A DNA stretch of 6,268 nucleotides from Acidimicrobiales bacterium (lineage in GTDB: Bacteria > Actinomycetota > Acidimicrobiia > Acidimicrobiales > RAAP-2): NCBI GenBank assembly GCA_017883105.1, contig JADGOF010000138.1:1-6268 (forward strand). Reading direction: 5' to 3'. This document shows positions 1 through 6,268 of the stretch, in pieces (position 1 is the first letter of the stretch; the number at the start of each line of letters is the position of its first letter). A model generated the notes under the pieces. It saw nothing but the letters and a program-made list of their open reading frames with translations. It was not told the origin of the DNA and made no database searches. A program made the translations under genes and the position numbers.

Positions 1-159
1 TTCGGGCCCGATCATGCTCGGAGGTACCTGGCCACGGTGTACGTTGCTGGCCAGCGCCTCGGCACGGGGGAGGGGCGATCCAAAAAGGACGCCGAGCAGG
101 TCGCCGCCCAGGTGGCCTGCGGATCGTTGGACGTCGAGAGAGGCGGGGGAGATGCCTGA
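1..159 (+). CDS. rnc: Ribonuclease III, C-terminal fragment (5' end outside window)
   Basis: Reading frame 1 is open from the window edge to a TGA at 157-159, giving 52 residues. The piece matches the second half of a double-stranded RNA-binding domain: a beta-hairpin region (YLATVYVAGQRLGTGEG) followed by the hallmark GRSKKDAEQVAAQVA, where the KK-AE residues start the C-terminal helix that contacts the RNA phosphate backbone. RNase III carries one such domain at its C-terminus after the nuclease domain, and cleaves double-stranded rRNA precursors and other duplex RNA in the cytoplasm. The end lies about 10 residues past the domain, as usual for the family. The nuclease domain is upstream of the window, so its catalytic residues cannot be judged. 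The position directly before mutM and smc is the standard actinobacterial arrangement and supports rnc over another dsRNA-binding protein. The stop overlaps the start of mutM by 8 bases, which suggests co-transcription and translational coupling. Confidence 0.88.
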   Translation, partial: FGPDHARRYLATVYVAGQRLGTGEGRSKKDAEQVAAQVACGSLDVERGGGDA

Positions 160-994
160 GCTTCCCGAAGTTGAAACTATTCGGCGCGACCTCCAAGGTG
201 AGGTCGTGGGCCGAAAGATCAAGACGGTCGAGGTACGAAACGGCCGGACCGTCCGGCGCCACCCGAGCGCCAAGCATTTCCGCGCCCGCTTGGAGGGCCA
301 CACCATCAAGTCCATCGACAGGGCGGGAAAATACCTACTCATGGGCCTCGACGACGGTCAGACCCTGGTGATCCACCTGGGCATGAGCGGTCAGTTGCAG
401 CGGGCCAAGAGCGCCAAGGAGCCGAAGGCCCCCCACACCCACGTAGTGATCACCTTCACCCAGGGCGGACAGTTGCGCTTCGTGGACCCCCGGACCTTCG
501 GGGAGATGTTCATCTCCGCCGCCCCGGTGGAGGGAGAGCGGGCTCTGCCCGAACTGGCCCACCTGGGATTCGATCCCCTCGAGGACGTCATGAGCTGGGA
601 GAAGTTCTGGGTCCTGTTGTCCCAGCACAAGGCCGGGTTGAAGGCCCTCCTGATGGATCAGGAGTTCGTGGCCGGCATTGGCAACATGTACGCGGACGAG
701 ATCCTGTTCGCCGCCGGGTTGCGTTACGACCGGCTCTCGGACTCCCTCTCGTCCCAGGAGGTCCGACGGCTCTACCGGTCCATGGTCGAGACACTGGTCG
801 AGGCGGTCAAACGGCGAGGCTCCTCGCTGGCCGACGAGCAGTACCGGGACCTCTTTGGCGAAGTCGGCGACTACCAGGACCAGCACCAGGCCTACGACCG
901 GGAGGGCCAGGCCTGCCGGCGTTGCCGTGCGGTCATCGTGCGGGTCAAGTCCGGTGGGCGCTCGACCTATTTCTGCGATCATTGCCAGGTGTGA
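152..994 (+). CDS. mutM: Formamidopyrimidine-DNA glycosylase / AP lyase (MutM, Fpg)
   Basis: This 280-residue protein of usual family length excises oxidised purines such as 8-oxoguanine and Fapy lesions from DNA, then nicks the abasic site (base excision repair). The start is fixed by chemistry: Pro2 after Met removal is the catalytic nucleophile, so the protein must begin MPELPEVETIRR at 152 even though the frame stays open further upstream. Seen residues: Pro2 and Glu3; Lys60 in AGKYLL (the Lys57 equivalent); Met78, Arg114 and Phe116, which fill the void left by the flipped base; Lys164 in the LKALLMDQ helix; Asn178 in GIGNMYADEILF of the helix-two-turn-helix region (about 159-190); and a C-terminal zinc finger with Cys255, Cys258, Cys275 and Cys278, with Arg270 at the finger tip. 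Nothing essential is missing. It overlaps rnc by 8 bases. A purine-rich GAGAGAGG lies at 136-143, so coupled translation is likely. Endonuclease VIII (Nei) is the main alternative, but the MPELPEVE start and Lys164 region favour Fpg. Confidence 0.97.
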   Translation: MPELPEVETIRRDLQGEVVGRKIKTVEVRNGRTVRRHPSAKHFRARLEGHTIKSIDRAGKYLLMGLDDGQTLVIHLGMSGQLQRAKSAKEPKAPHTHVVITFTQGGQLRFVDPRTFGEMFISAAPVEGERALPELAHLGFDPLEDVMSWEKFWVLLSQHKAGLKALLMDQEFVAGIGNMYADEILFAAGLRYDRLSDSLSSQEVRRLYRSMVETLVEAVKRRGSSLADEQYRDLFGEVGDYQDQHQAYDREGQACRRCRAVIVRVKSGGRSTYFCDHCQV

Positions 995-1027
995 GCTGGG
1001 CCTTCGGCGCGCTCCAACCCGTACCGA

Positions 1028-1033
1028 TAGGGT
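1028..1033 (+). promoter_or_regulatory. Candidate -10 hexamer (TAGGGT) before smc
   Basis: In the 48-base gap between mutM and smc, TAGGGT fits the actinobacterial -10 pattern TAnnnT. It ends 9 bases before the smc GTG. No good -35 element is seen (TTCGGC at 1003-1008 is weak and 19 bases away). If used, transcription would start within a few bases of the start codon, giving a leaderless or nearly leaderless mRNA. The same AGGG could instead act as a weak ribosome-binding site (1029-1032). TAnnnT occurs often by chance, so this is only a candidate. Confidence 0.25.
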
Positions 1034-1042
1034 AAGCGCCCG

Positions 1043-4000
1043 GTGTTCCTGAAGTCGCTCACACTCAAAGGGTTCAAGTCCTTCGCTGACCCGGCCGTCC
1101 TCGAATTCGAGCCTGGGGTCACCGTGGTGGTCGGTCCCAACGGGAGCGGGAAGTCCAACGTGGTGGACGCAGTGGCCTGGGTCCTCGGCGCCCAGGGACC
1201 CCGCACCATGCGTTCGGCGAAGATGGAGGACGTCATCTTCATGGGGACGGCCAACCGACCTGCTCTGGGCCGGGCCGAAGTGGCCCTTACCATCGACAAC
1301 AGCGCCGGCAAGCTGGCCACCGACCTGGCCGAGATCACCATATCCCGGACGCTGTTCCGCTCGGGCGACAGCGAGTACGCCATCAACGGGGCACCGTGTC
1401 GACTGCTCGACATCCAAGAGCTCCTGTCCGACACCGGGGTGGGCCGCCAACAGCACGTGATCATCAGCCAGGGGAATCTCGACGCGGTGTTGGAAGCGCG
1501 CCCTGAGGACCGGCGCTCGATCATCGAGGAGGCGGCCGGTGTGCTTAAGTTCCGTCGTCGCCGCGAACGCTCCGAACGCCGCCTGGCCTCGACGGATGAG
1601 AATCTCGAGCGTCTCTTCGACCTGGTCCGGGAGGTCAAGCGTCAGATCCGTCCCCTCGAGCGTCAGGCGGCCGCGGCCCGGTCGTACACCGGGTTGGCCG
1701 ACGAGCTGCGGGCGGTGCGTCTGCATGTGGCCGGATCCGAGCTCCAGGCTCTCGACGCCCGGCACGAACAAGGGGCGAAGCTCCGCGCCGAGCTGCGGGT
1801 CTCGGAGGAGGAGCTGCGGGGCTCGCTGACCCAACTTGACGCCGACAGCGAGCGGACCGCCGACGAGCTGTCGGCCCAGCGGGAGTCCGACCTGGCCGCC
1901 TCCCTGGGCCGGGCCGAGGGCATGGTCGAACGGGCCCGGGGTCTGGGAGGCGTGCTCCGAGAGCGGCAGCGGTCACTGGCCCAGGCGCTCGACGCCGCCG
2001 CCGATGCCGACGTGGTCTCCACCCTCGAGGCCGAAGGCGCCCATCTGGCCGGGGAGTTGGAGGTCACCGAGACCGAGGCGGCCGCGCTGGCCCCGGAACA
2101 GGACGAGTTGGCCACCGTCGAGGCGGCTGCGGCCGCCGAGCTCGAGGCCCATCTCGAGGCGTGGGGCGACGGGTCTGCCCTGCGCCAGGCTGACGAGGCG
2201 GTCACCGTGGCCCGTGGCCAGCTGTCCTCGCTCGAACATGCCCTGGAGCGCGACCGGCGGTCACTCGACCAACTCACTGTCCGACTCGGCTCGACCGAAC
2301 GTAGGGCCGACCTGCTCGAGGGCGAAGACTTCGAACTGGCCGAACGCCTGGCCGAAACGGAACAGGCCCGTCACCAATTGCAGTTGGTGGTGGCCGAGAC
2401 GGAGGCCGCCCACGGTCGGGCCACCCGCAGGTTGGAGTCCGCCGAGGAAGCCCTGCGCCAGGCCGAGCAGGAGCTCGCCCGTTCGGTGGCCCGGGCCGAT
2501 GCGTTGGAACGCGCCCTCGACGAGGCGCGGGGGGCGGCCGGAGCCGAGCTGTTGGCCGGAGTCGACGGCGTGGTGGGCACTCTGCTCGATCTGGTGGAAG
2601 TGGACTCCGGGTGGGAGGATGCCTTCGAAGCGGCCGCCGGGGCATCCCTGGCCGCGGTGGTCGTCTCCGGTAGCGAGCCGGCCCGTGCCGCTCTGTCGAG
2701 GCTTCGCAAGGACGGGGCCAACGGTCTGGTACTTGCTCTTGCCGACACGGCCGGTAGGGGATCGGCGTCGGCCTACGGCTCGGCGTCCCCGAGCGATCGG
2801 TTCGCCGAGCCGCCACCGGGAACCGAGCCGGTGCGCCGTCACGTCCGTCCGCGGTCCGGTGGGCGGGACTTCCCGGGGCTCGACGCCATGCTCGACACCC
2901 TGCTGGCCGGGTCCTACTGTGCGCAGCAGGGGTGGTCCGAAGCAATCGACCTGGCCTTGGCCCGTCCGGACCTGGTGGTGGTCACCCGCGACGGCGATCG
3001 CTTTTCCTCCACCGGCTGGCGGGTCCGTTCCGGCGGCGGCGTGGTCACCGCGGCACTGGTTGACGAGGCCCGGTCCCGGGCCGAGGTGTCCGAGGTCGAG
3101 GCGTCCCGTGCGGCGGAGGAACGGACCGCGGCACATGTCGAGGTCGAGACCTCACGAGCGGTCGCGGCGGAGGCGGTCCGTGCCGACGACCGGAACGAGG
3201 TCGCCCACCAGACGGCCCGGGCCGCGCGTCACCGGGTGGCCAATGACCGGTCGCCCCTCGCCGCCGAGCTGGAGGAGATCCGCCGCAGCCGGGCCGAGCT
3301 GGTTGAACGCATCGCCCGTGACACCGCCCGGGTGGCGGAAGTCGAAGAGGCGCTACCCGGCCTCGAGCGGGCTCGCACCCAAGCGGCCGAGCAGGTGGCT
3401 GCGGCACGCGATGAACGGCGACAGATCGATGAGCGGATCGCCGAGGTTGCGTCCCTGAGGGGCGATCTGGAAGTGCGGTCAGCCAGCCTGGTCGAACGCC
3501 GTCGGGTCCTGGGCGAGCGGCTGCAAGAGGTCGAGCGGCGCCTGACCGGGCACGCGGACGAGCGCCAGCAGGCAGCGGAGCGCCGCCGCCGACTCGAGGC
3601 CGATGCCATCGCGGTGGAACGACTGACGGCAGTGGTCGCTTCGGTGCAGGTCCAGTTGGATGCTGCCCTCACCGCCCTGCGCGAGGACCATCGACGTCAG
3701 CTGGAGGCCGTGCGGGTCGGTGGGGCGCGCCTCGAGGAACTGCGCCGCCAGCGCTCGGCCGGTGAGCATGAGATAGCCGCTGCCCGGAGTCGCCTGCAGA
3801 AGGTCGAGTTGGACCTGGTGGAGGCTACCATCCGCCGCGAGTCCGTGGTCGAGGCCCTGCGTCGCGAGTTGGCATGCAGGCCGGAGGAGGCACTCGAAGC
3901 TCCGGCTCCGGAACTGCCCGTTGGGGTCGATCCGGGCACCCGGGTCGAGCAGCTCGACGCCGAGATCGCCACCCTCGGGCCGGTCAACCCATTGGCCCTC

Positions 4001-4777
4001 GAGGAGCTGTCCGAGTTGTTGGAGCGGCACCAGTTCCTCGAGTCCCAGGTGGAGGACGTCCGCAAGGCTCGCCGGGAGCTCCACCAGGTGATCCGCACGC
4101 TCGACGAAGAGATCATGCACGTGTTCGACGCGGCTTTCGCCGACGTGAACGAGCACTTCTCCACCTTGGTCACAACGCTCTTTCCGGGCGGTACCGGTCG
4201 CCTCTCCCTGACCGACCCCGAAAACCTGCTGGATACCGGCGTGGAAGTCGAGGTTCGCCCCGCCGGTCGCAACGTCCGCCGGTTGTCCCTACTGTCCGGT
4301 GGCGAGCGCTCGTTGGTGGCCATGGCCTTCCTATTCGCCGTGTTCCGGAGCAGGCCGTCGCCCTTCTACCTGATGGACGAGGTGGAGGCAGCCCTCGACG
4401 ACGTCAATCTCCAACGATTCCTCGGCTTGGTGCACGAGTTCCGCGCCGAGGCCCAGCTGATCATTGTGAGCCACCAGAAGCGGACCATGGAAGCCGCCGA
4501 CGCACTGTACGGGGTGACCATGGCTCCGGGGGGATCGTCGAGGGTGATCAGTCAGAAGGTGCCACGCAATCGTGGGTATACGACCGTGGTGGACGGGGCG
4601 GGCGAGGAACCATCTGGTGACGGTGCCGATGAGTCGGCTGATGATGCCGGATCTGTCGTGACCAGCGAACCGGCCGGTAGCACCCCGTCGCTCACCGAAC
4701 GGGCGTCGGTCGCCTCGCCCCCGGTGTCCGGTGAGCACATGGTGGATGTCGAGCCCGGCCGGGGCACGGACGCGTGA
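1043..4777 (+). CDS. smc: Chromosome segregation / condensin ATPase SMC
   Basis: This 1244-residue SMC protein forms V-shaped homodimers that, with ScpA and ScpB (not in the window), extrude DNA loops and organise and segregate the chromosome. The start is GTG at 1043, giving MFLKSLTLKGFKSFAD, which lines up with other SMCs from residue 1. Domains: N-terminal head (1 to about 170) with Walker A GPNGSGKS (31-38, Lys37), arginine finger Arg57 and Q-loop Gln143 in ISQGNLD; N arm coiled coil (about 171-500, Glu/Arg/Ala/Leu-rich); hinge (about 505-672) ending in the glycine-rich GGGVVT (664-669); C arm coiled coil (about 675-975); C-terminal head with signature LSGGERSL (1084-1091), Walker B FYLMDEVEAALDD (1108-1120, Asp1112, Glu1113) and switch His1144. 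The ATPase appears intact. Unusual points are a low-complexity GSASAYGSASPS insert in the hinge (573-584) and an acidic, Ser-rich tail (about 1174-1244). The 3' end overlaps ftsY by 4 bases (GTGA). Confidence 0.97.
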   Translation: MFLKSLTLKGFKSFADPAVLEFEPGVTVVVGPNGSGKSNVVDAVAWVLGAQGPRTMRSAKMEDVIFMGTANRPALGRAEVALTIDNSAGKLATDLAEITISRTLFRSGDSEYAINGAPCRLLDIQELLSDTGVGRQQHVIISQGNLDAVLEARPEDRRSIIEEAAGVLKFRRRRERSERRLASTDENLERLFDLVREVKRQIRPLERQAAAARSYTGLADELRAVRLHVAGSELQALDARHEQGAKLRAELRVSEEELRGSLTQLDADSERTADELSAQRESDLAASLGRAEGMVERARGLGGVLRERQRSLAQALDAAADADVVSTLEAEGAHLAGELEVTETEAAALAPEQDELATVEAAAAAELEAHLEAWGDGSALRQADEAVTVARGQLSSLEHALERDRRSLDQLTVRLGSTERRADLLEGEDFELAERLAETEQARHQLQLVVAETEAAHGRATRRLESAEEALRQAEQELARSVARADALERALDEARGAAGAELLAGVDGVVGTLLDLVEVDSGWEDAFEAAAGASLAAVVVSGSEPARAALSRLRKDGANGLVLALADTAGRGSASAYGSASPSDRFAEPPPGTEPVRRHVRPRSGGRDFPGLDAMLDTLLAGSYCAQQGWSEAIDLALARPDLVVVTRDGDRFSSTGWRVRSGGGVVTAALVDEARSRAEVSEVEASRAAEERTAAHVEVETSRAVAAEAVRADDRNEVAHQTARAARHRVANDRSPLAAELEEIRRSRAELVERIARDTARVAEVEEALPGLERARTQAAEQVAAARDERRQIDERIAEVASLRGDLEVRSASLVERRRVLGERLQEVERRLTGHADERQQAAERRRRLEADAIAVERLTAVVASVQVQLDAALTALREDHRRQLEAVRVGGARLEELRRQRSAGEHEIAAARSRLQKVELDLVEATIRRESVVEALRRELACRPEEALEAPAPELPVGVDPGTRVEQLDAEIATLGPVNPLALEELSELLERHQFLESQVEDVRKARRELHQVIRTLDEEIMHVFDAAFADVNEHFSTLVTTLFPGGTGRLSLTDPENLLDTGVEVEVRPAGRNVRRLSLLSGGERSLVAMAFLFAVFRSRPSPFYLMDEVEAALDDVNLQRFLGLVHEFRAEAQLIIVSHQKRTMEAADALYGVTMAPGGSSRVISQKVPRNRGYTTVVDGAGEEPSGDGADESADDAGSVVTSEPAGSTPSLTERASVASPPVSGEHMVDVEPGRGTDA

Positions 4778-6030
4778 TCGACACCCCGATGGTGGCTGCG
4801 GCTTCCGATGTGGTGATCGGACTGGCAGTTGCTGTGCCCGTCCTGGTGGTGGGTGGCGGGGTCGCCGTCGTCATGCGCCTCCGCGGCCGCGGCACCAAGG
4901 GTCGCGTCCCGACGGGTGAGGTCGCCAGTGACGCGGCCACCGACATCGAATTGTCCCGGGGCGCCGAAGCGACCAAGGCCGCCACAGAGGCGCCACCGGG
5001 GACCGCACCACAAGCCGCACCGCCTGAGGTGCAACCGACCGAGGTGGAACCGGTCTCGGCCCGCGAGCCGGCCTCGTACCAGAGCCGGTTGGGTAAGGCC
5101 CGGGGTCTGTTGGCCGGTTATCTCGGTGCGGTTCGGTCCAAGGGCAAGATCGATGCAGCCACCTGGGATGACCTCGAAGAGGCCCTTATCCGTGCCGACG
5201 TGGGGGTGGCTGCCACCGGTGCCCTGCTCGCCGATCTGCGTGCTCGGGTCAAGAGCAGCGAGATCGCCGGTCCCGACGTCTTGGTGGATGCCCTGAAGGG
5301 CGATCTGGTGGCCATGCTCTCGACGGCCCATGCCGGGTTGACCCTTCCCGGGACGGTCCGGGCGGCCGACCATGCCGGCGAGACCGGAGCGGGGACCGAA
5401 GGGCACGACCAGGCTGACAGCCGCTCGGTCGACGTCTGGCTGTTCGTCGGCGTGAACGGCGTGGGCAAGACCACCACCGTGGGCAAGGTGGCCAATCGGC
5501 TGTCGGCGTCGGGGACCAAGGTGATGCTGGCGGCCGGGGACACCTTCCGGGCTGCGGCCGGCGAGCAGTTGTCGATGTGGGCCTCCCGGGCCGACGCCGA
5601 CATCGTGCGGGGGTCCGAAGGCGGGGATCCCAGTTCCGTGGTGTTCGATGCAGTGCAGCGGGCGGCGTCCAAGGGTCACGATGTGGTGCTGGCCGACACA
5701 GCCGGGCGCCTCCACAACAAGGTGAACCTCATCGAGGAGCTGAAGAAGATCCGGCGCATCGCCGACCGTCCACCAGGGCGGGTGGTGGAGGTCCTCTTGG
5801 TCCTCGATGCCACTACCGGACAGAACGGGCTGGCCCAGGCCAAGGTCTTCTTAGAGGCCGTCGACGTGTCCGGGGTGGTCCTGACCAAGCTCGACGGCAC
5901 GGCCAAAGGCGGCATCGTGGTGGCCATCCAACGTGAACTCGGCCTGCCGGTGAAACTGGTGGGTCTGGGCGAGGGGGTCGACGACTTGATCGACTTCGAC
6001 GCCGCCGCGTTCGTCGACGCACTGTTCTGA
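4774..6030 (+). CDS. ftsY: Signal recognition particle receptor FtsY (SRP-type GTPase)
   Basis: This 418-residue SRP receptor binds Ffh-loaded ribosomes at the cytoplasmic membrane and hands nascent membrane proteins to the Sec translocon, with mutual GTP hydrolysis by FtsY and Ffh. Layout: a hydrophobic segment (about 11-34, VVIGLAVAVPVLVVGGGVAVV) followed by basic RLRGRGTKGR, predicting a membrane anchor with the rest in the cytoplasm; an Ala/Pro/Glu-rich linker (about 45-100); the four-helix N domain (about 102-190); a polar linker (192-218); and the GTPase domain (219-418). GTPase motifs: G1 GVNGVGKTTT (226-235, Lys232), G2 DTFRAAAGEQL (256-266), G3 DTAGR (308-312), G4 TKLDG (371-375) with TAKGG (376-380), and closing GLGEGVDDL (397-405). 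It lacks an M domain, which separates it from Ffh. The GTG start overlaps the smc stop and has only a weak purine stretch upstream, so translation is probably coupled. An in-frame ATG at 4789 would remove five residues and leave the anchor intact. Confidence 0.96.
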   Translation: MIDTPMVAAASDVVIGLAVAVPVLVVGGGVAVVMRLRGRGTKGRVPTGEVASDAATDIELSRGAEATKAATEAPPGTAPQAAPPEVQPTEVEPVSAREPASYQSRLGKARGLLAGYLGAVRSKGKIDAATWDDLEEALIRADVGVAATGALLADLRARVKSSEIAGPDVLVDALKGDLVAMLSTAHAGLTLPGTVRAADHAGETGAGTEGHDQADSRSVDVWLFVGVNGVGKTTTVGKVANRLSASGTKVMLAAGDTFRAAAGEQLSMWASRADADIVRGSEGGDPSSVVFDAVQRAASKGHDVVLADTAGRLHNKVNLIEELKKIRRIADRPPGRVVEVLLVLDATTGQNGLAQAKVFLEAVDVSGVVLTKLDGTAKGGIVVAIQRELGLPVKLVGLGEGVDDLIDFDAAAFVDALF

Positions 6031-6047
6031 CCGGCGAAGAGCAGTGC

Positions 6048-6086
6048 TGTGCGGCAAAGTTGTGCGGCAGAGTCTTGCGGCAGTGA
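6048..6086 (+). repeat. Three tandem copies of a 13-base unit with core TGCGGCA
   Basis: Unit 1 is TGTGCGGCAAAGT (6048-6060). Unit 2 is TGTGCGGCAGAGT (6061-6073), differing at one base. Unit 3 (6074-6086) matches unit 2 at 9 of 13 bases and keeps the core. The core TGCGGCA recurs at 6050, 6063 and 6076, spaced exactly 13 bases. The array begins 17 bases after the ftsY stop. A related GAGCAG flanks it on both sides (6039-6044 and 6085-6090). Its role is unknown: slippage, a cluster of protein-binding sites, or nothing functional are all possible. Confidence 0.75.
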
Positions 6087-6181
6087 GCAGAATCGAGCCG
6101 GTGCCCCGGACGCTCGACCGGCATGGCAACTCGGCACTTGCTCCGACCCCGTGACGCAACACGATCTCGCCGACCGTCCTG

Positions 6182-6187
6182 TAGCCT
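6182..6187 (+). promoter_or_regulatory. Candidate -10 hexamer (TAGCCT) before ffh
   Basis: TAGCCT fits TAnnnT and ends 9 bases before the ffh ATG, the same spacing as the TAGGGT before smc. No clear -35 is visible about 17 bases upstream. A transcript from it would have almost no leader. That conflicts with use of the good Shine-Dalgarno GAGGA just downstream, which would then lie at or before the transcript start. Confidence 0.25.
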
Positions 6188-6192
6188 GAGGA
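6188..6192 (+). promoter_or_regulatory. Ribosome-binding site of ffh (GAGGA)
   Basis: GAGGA ends 4 bases before the ATG at 6197. It is the best Shine-Dalgarno match in the window and supports that start codon. It implies translation from a message that begins upstream, for example read-through from ftsY or a promoter further upstream in the gap. Confidence 0.6.
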
Positions 6193-6196
6193 ACCC

Positions 6197-6268
6197 ATGT
6201 TCGAGAGCCTGACCGACCGATTCGAAGGCATCCTTTCCCGACTCCGCAGCCGTGGACGGCTGAGTGAG
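6197..6268 (+). CDS. ffh: Signal recognition particle protein Ffh (SRP54), N-terminal fragment (3' end outside window)
   Basis: The frame from ATG 6197 stays open to the window edge and gives 24 residues, MFESLTDRFEGILSRLRSRG then RLSE. This closely fits the first helices of the Ffh N domain in bacteria (pattern MF-SL-DR----L--LRG-GRL-E). Ffh binds signal sequences of nascent proteins and 4.5S RNA in the cytoplasm, and docks on FtsY through its NG GTPase domain. The GTPase domain and the methionine-rich M domain lie beyond the window, so the call rests on the short N-terminus and on its position directly after ftsY. A GAGGA ribosome-binding site precedes the start. An FtsY-like N domain is the only sensible alternative, and it is unlikely because ftsY is complete just upstream. 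Confidence 0.87.
   Translation, partial: MFESLTDRFEGILSRLRSRGRLSE

Larger units (their letters stand above)
6031..6196 (+). other. Intergenic region between ftsY and ffh
   Basis: These 166 bases hold no convincing gene on either strand. They contain the 13-base tandem repeat (6048-6086), then two mutually exclusive inverted repeats: TCGAGC 6093-6098 with GCTCGA 6112-6117, and GCCGGT 6097-6102 with ACCGGC 6117-6122. Neither stem is followed by a run of T, so neither is a clear intrinsic terminator. The rest (about 6123-6180) has no structure I can name. The region ends in a candidate -10 hexamer and the ffh ribosome-binding site. It is the longest gene-free stretch in the window and the likeliest place for a transcript boundary. 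Confidence 0.7.

Noticed and set aside
14..151. Upstream extension of the mutM frame from an ATG at 14, giving 326 residues
   Set aside because: The extension overlaps the rnc dsRNA-binding domain in another frame, and Fpg needs Pro2 right after the initiator Met, which only the ATG at 152 provides.
1006..1040. Interrupted inverted repeat in the mutM-smc gap (GGCGC/GCGCC with inner ACCC/GGGT)
   Set aside because: The arms are short with an uneven internal loop and no T run follows, so it is not a credible terminator or riboswitch.
335..1834. 499-residue open frame on the minus strand, opposite mutM and smc
   Set aside because: It covers parts of two firmly identified genes, shows no recognisable motif, and has the composition of a high-GC antisense shadow.
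1836..3458. 540-residue open frame on the plus strand within smc
   Set aside because: It is rich in Pro, Arg, Trp and Ser, as expected from a shifted reading of high-GC coiled-coil codons, while the smc frame is continuous across it.
4552..5715. 387-residue minus-strand open frame spanning the smc-ftsY junction
   Set aside because: It is antisense to the conserved FtsY GTPase domain and has no family motif, so it is a shadow.
6048..6086. Possible CRISPR array
   Set aside because: The units are only 13 bases and directly abut, with no spacers and no cas genes nearby.
5851..6231. Minus-strand open frame across the ftsY-ffh gap
   Set aside because: It overlaps the ends of both real genes, and its protein shows no domain-like pattern; I saw no clear ribosome-binding site for it.
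1..6268. Mobile element or novel multi-gene system
   Set aside because: All genes are conserved housekeeping genes on one strand, with no transposase, integrase, terminal repeats or composition break.

Overview
The window is an ordinary housekeeping block from a high-GC bacterium. All genes lie on the + strand in the order rnc (3' end) - mutM - smc - ftsY - ffh (5' end). High GC, GTG starts, an FtsY with an N-terminal membrane segment, and the rnc-mutM-smc-ftsY-ffh order all point to Actinomycetota. The style of the SMC and MutM sequences suggests a lineage near Acidimicrobiia, but that finer placement is inferred from memory of the families and not from a search.

Layout: bases 1-159 are the last 52 codons of RNase III (second half of its dsRNA-binding domain). 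mutM (152-994) overlaps that gene by 8 bases and encodes a complete 280-residue formamidopyrimidine-DNA glycosylase with every expected catalytic and zinc residue. A 48-base gap follows, with a candidate -10 hexamer. smc (1043-4777) encodes a complete 1244-residue condensin ATPase with an unusual acidic, disordered C-terminal tail of about 70 residues. ftsY (4774-6030) overlaps smc by GTGA and encodes a complete 418-residue, membrane-anchored SRP receptor. Bases 6031-6196 are non-coding. They hold three tandem copies of a 13-base unit, competing weak stem-loops and a candidate -10 hexamer. ffh starts at 6197 and runs off the window after 24 codons.

The genes serve RNA processing (rnc), oxidative base repair (mutM), chromosome compaction and segregation (smc) and co-translational membrane targeting (ftsY with ffh). 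FtsY and Ffh are direct partners: the two GTPases form a heterodimer at the membrane. The others are linked by long-conserved gene order more than by pathway. The close spacing and overlaps suggest rnc-mutM and smc-ftsY are co-transcribed, with possible extra promoters before smc and ffh.

I found no mobile element, CRISPR array, tRNA/rRNA gene, or credible undescribed system. The least explained items are the small repeat and the intergenic region before ffh, the SMC tail and a low-complexity insert in the SMC hinge.
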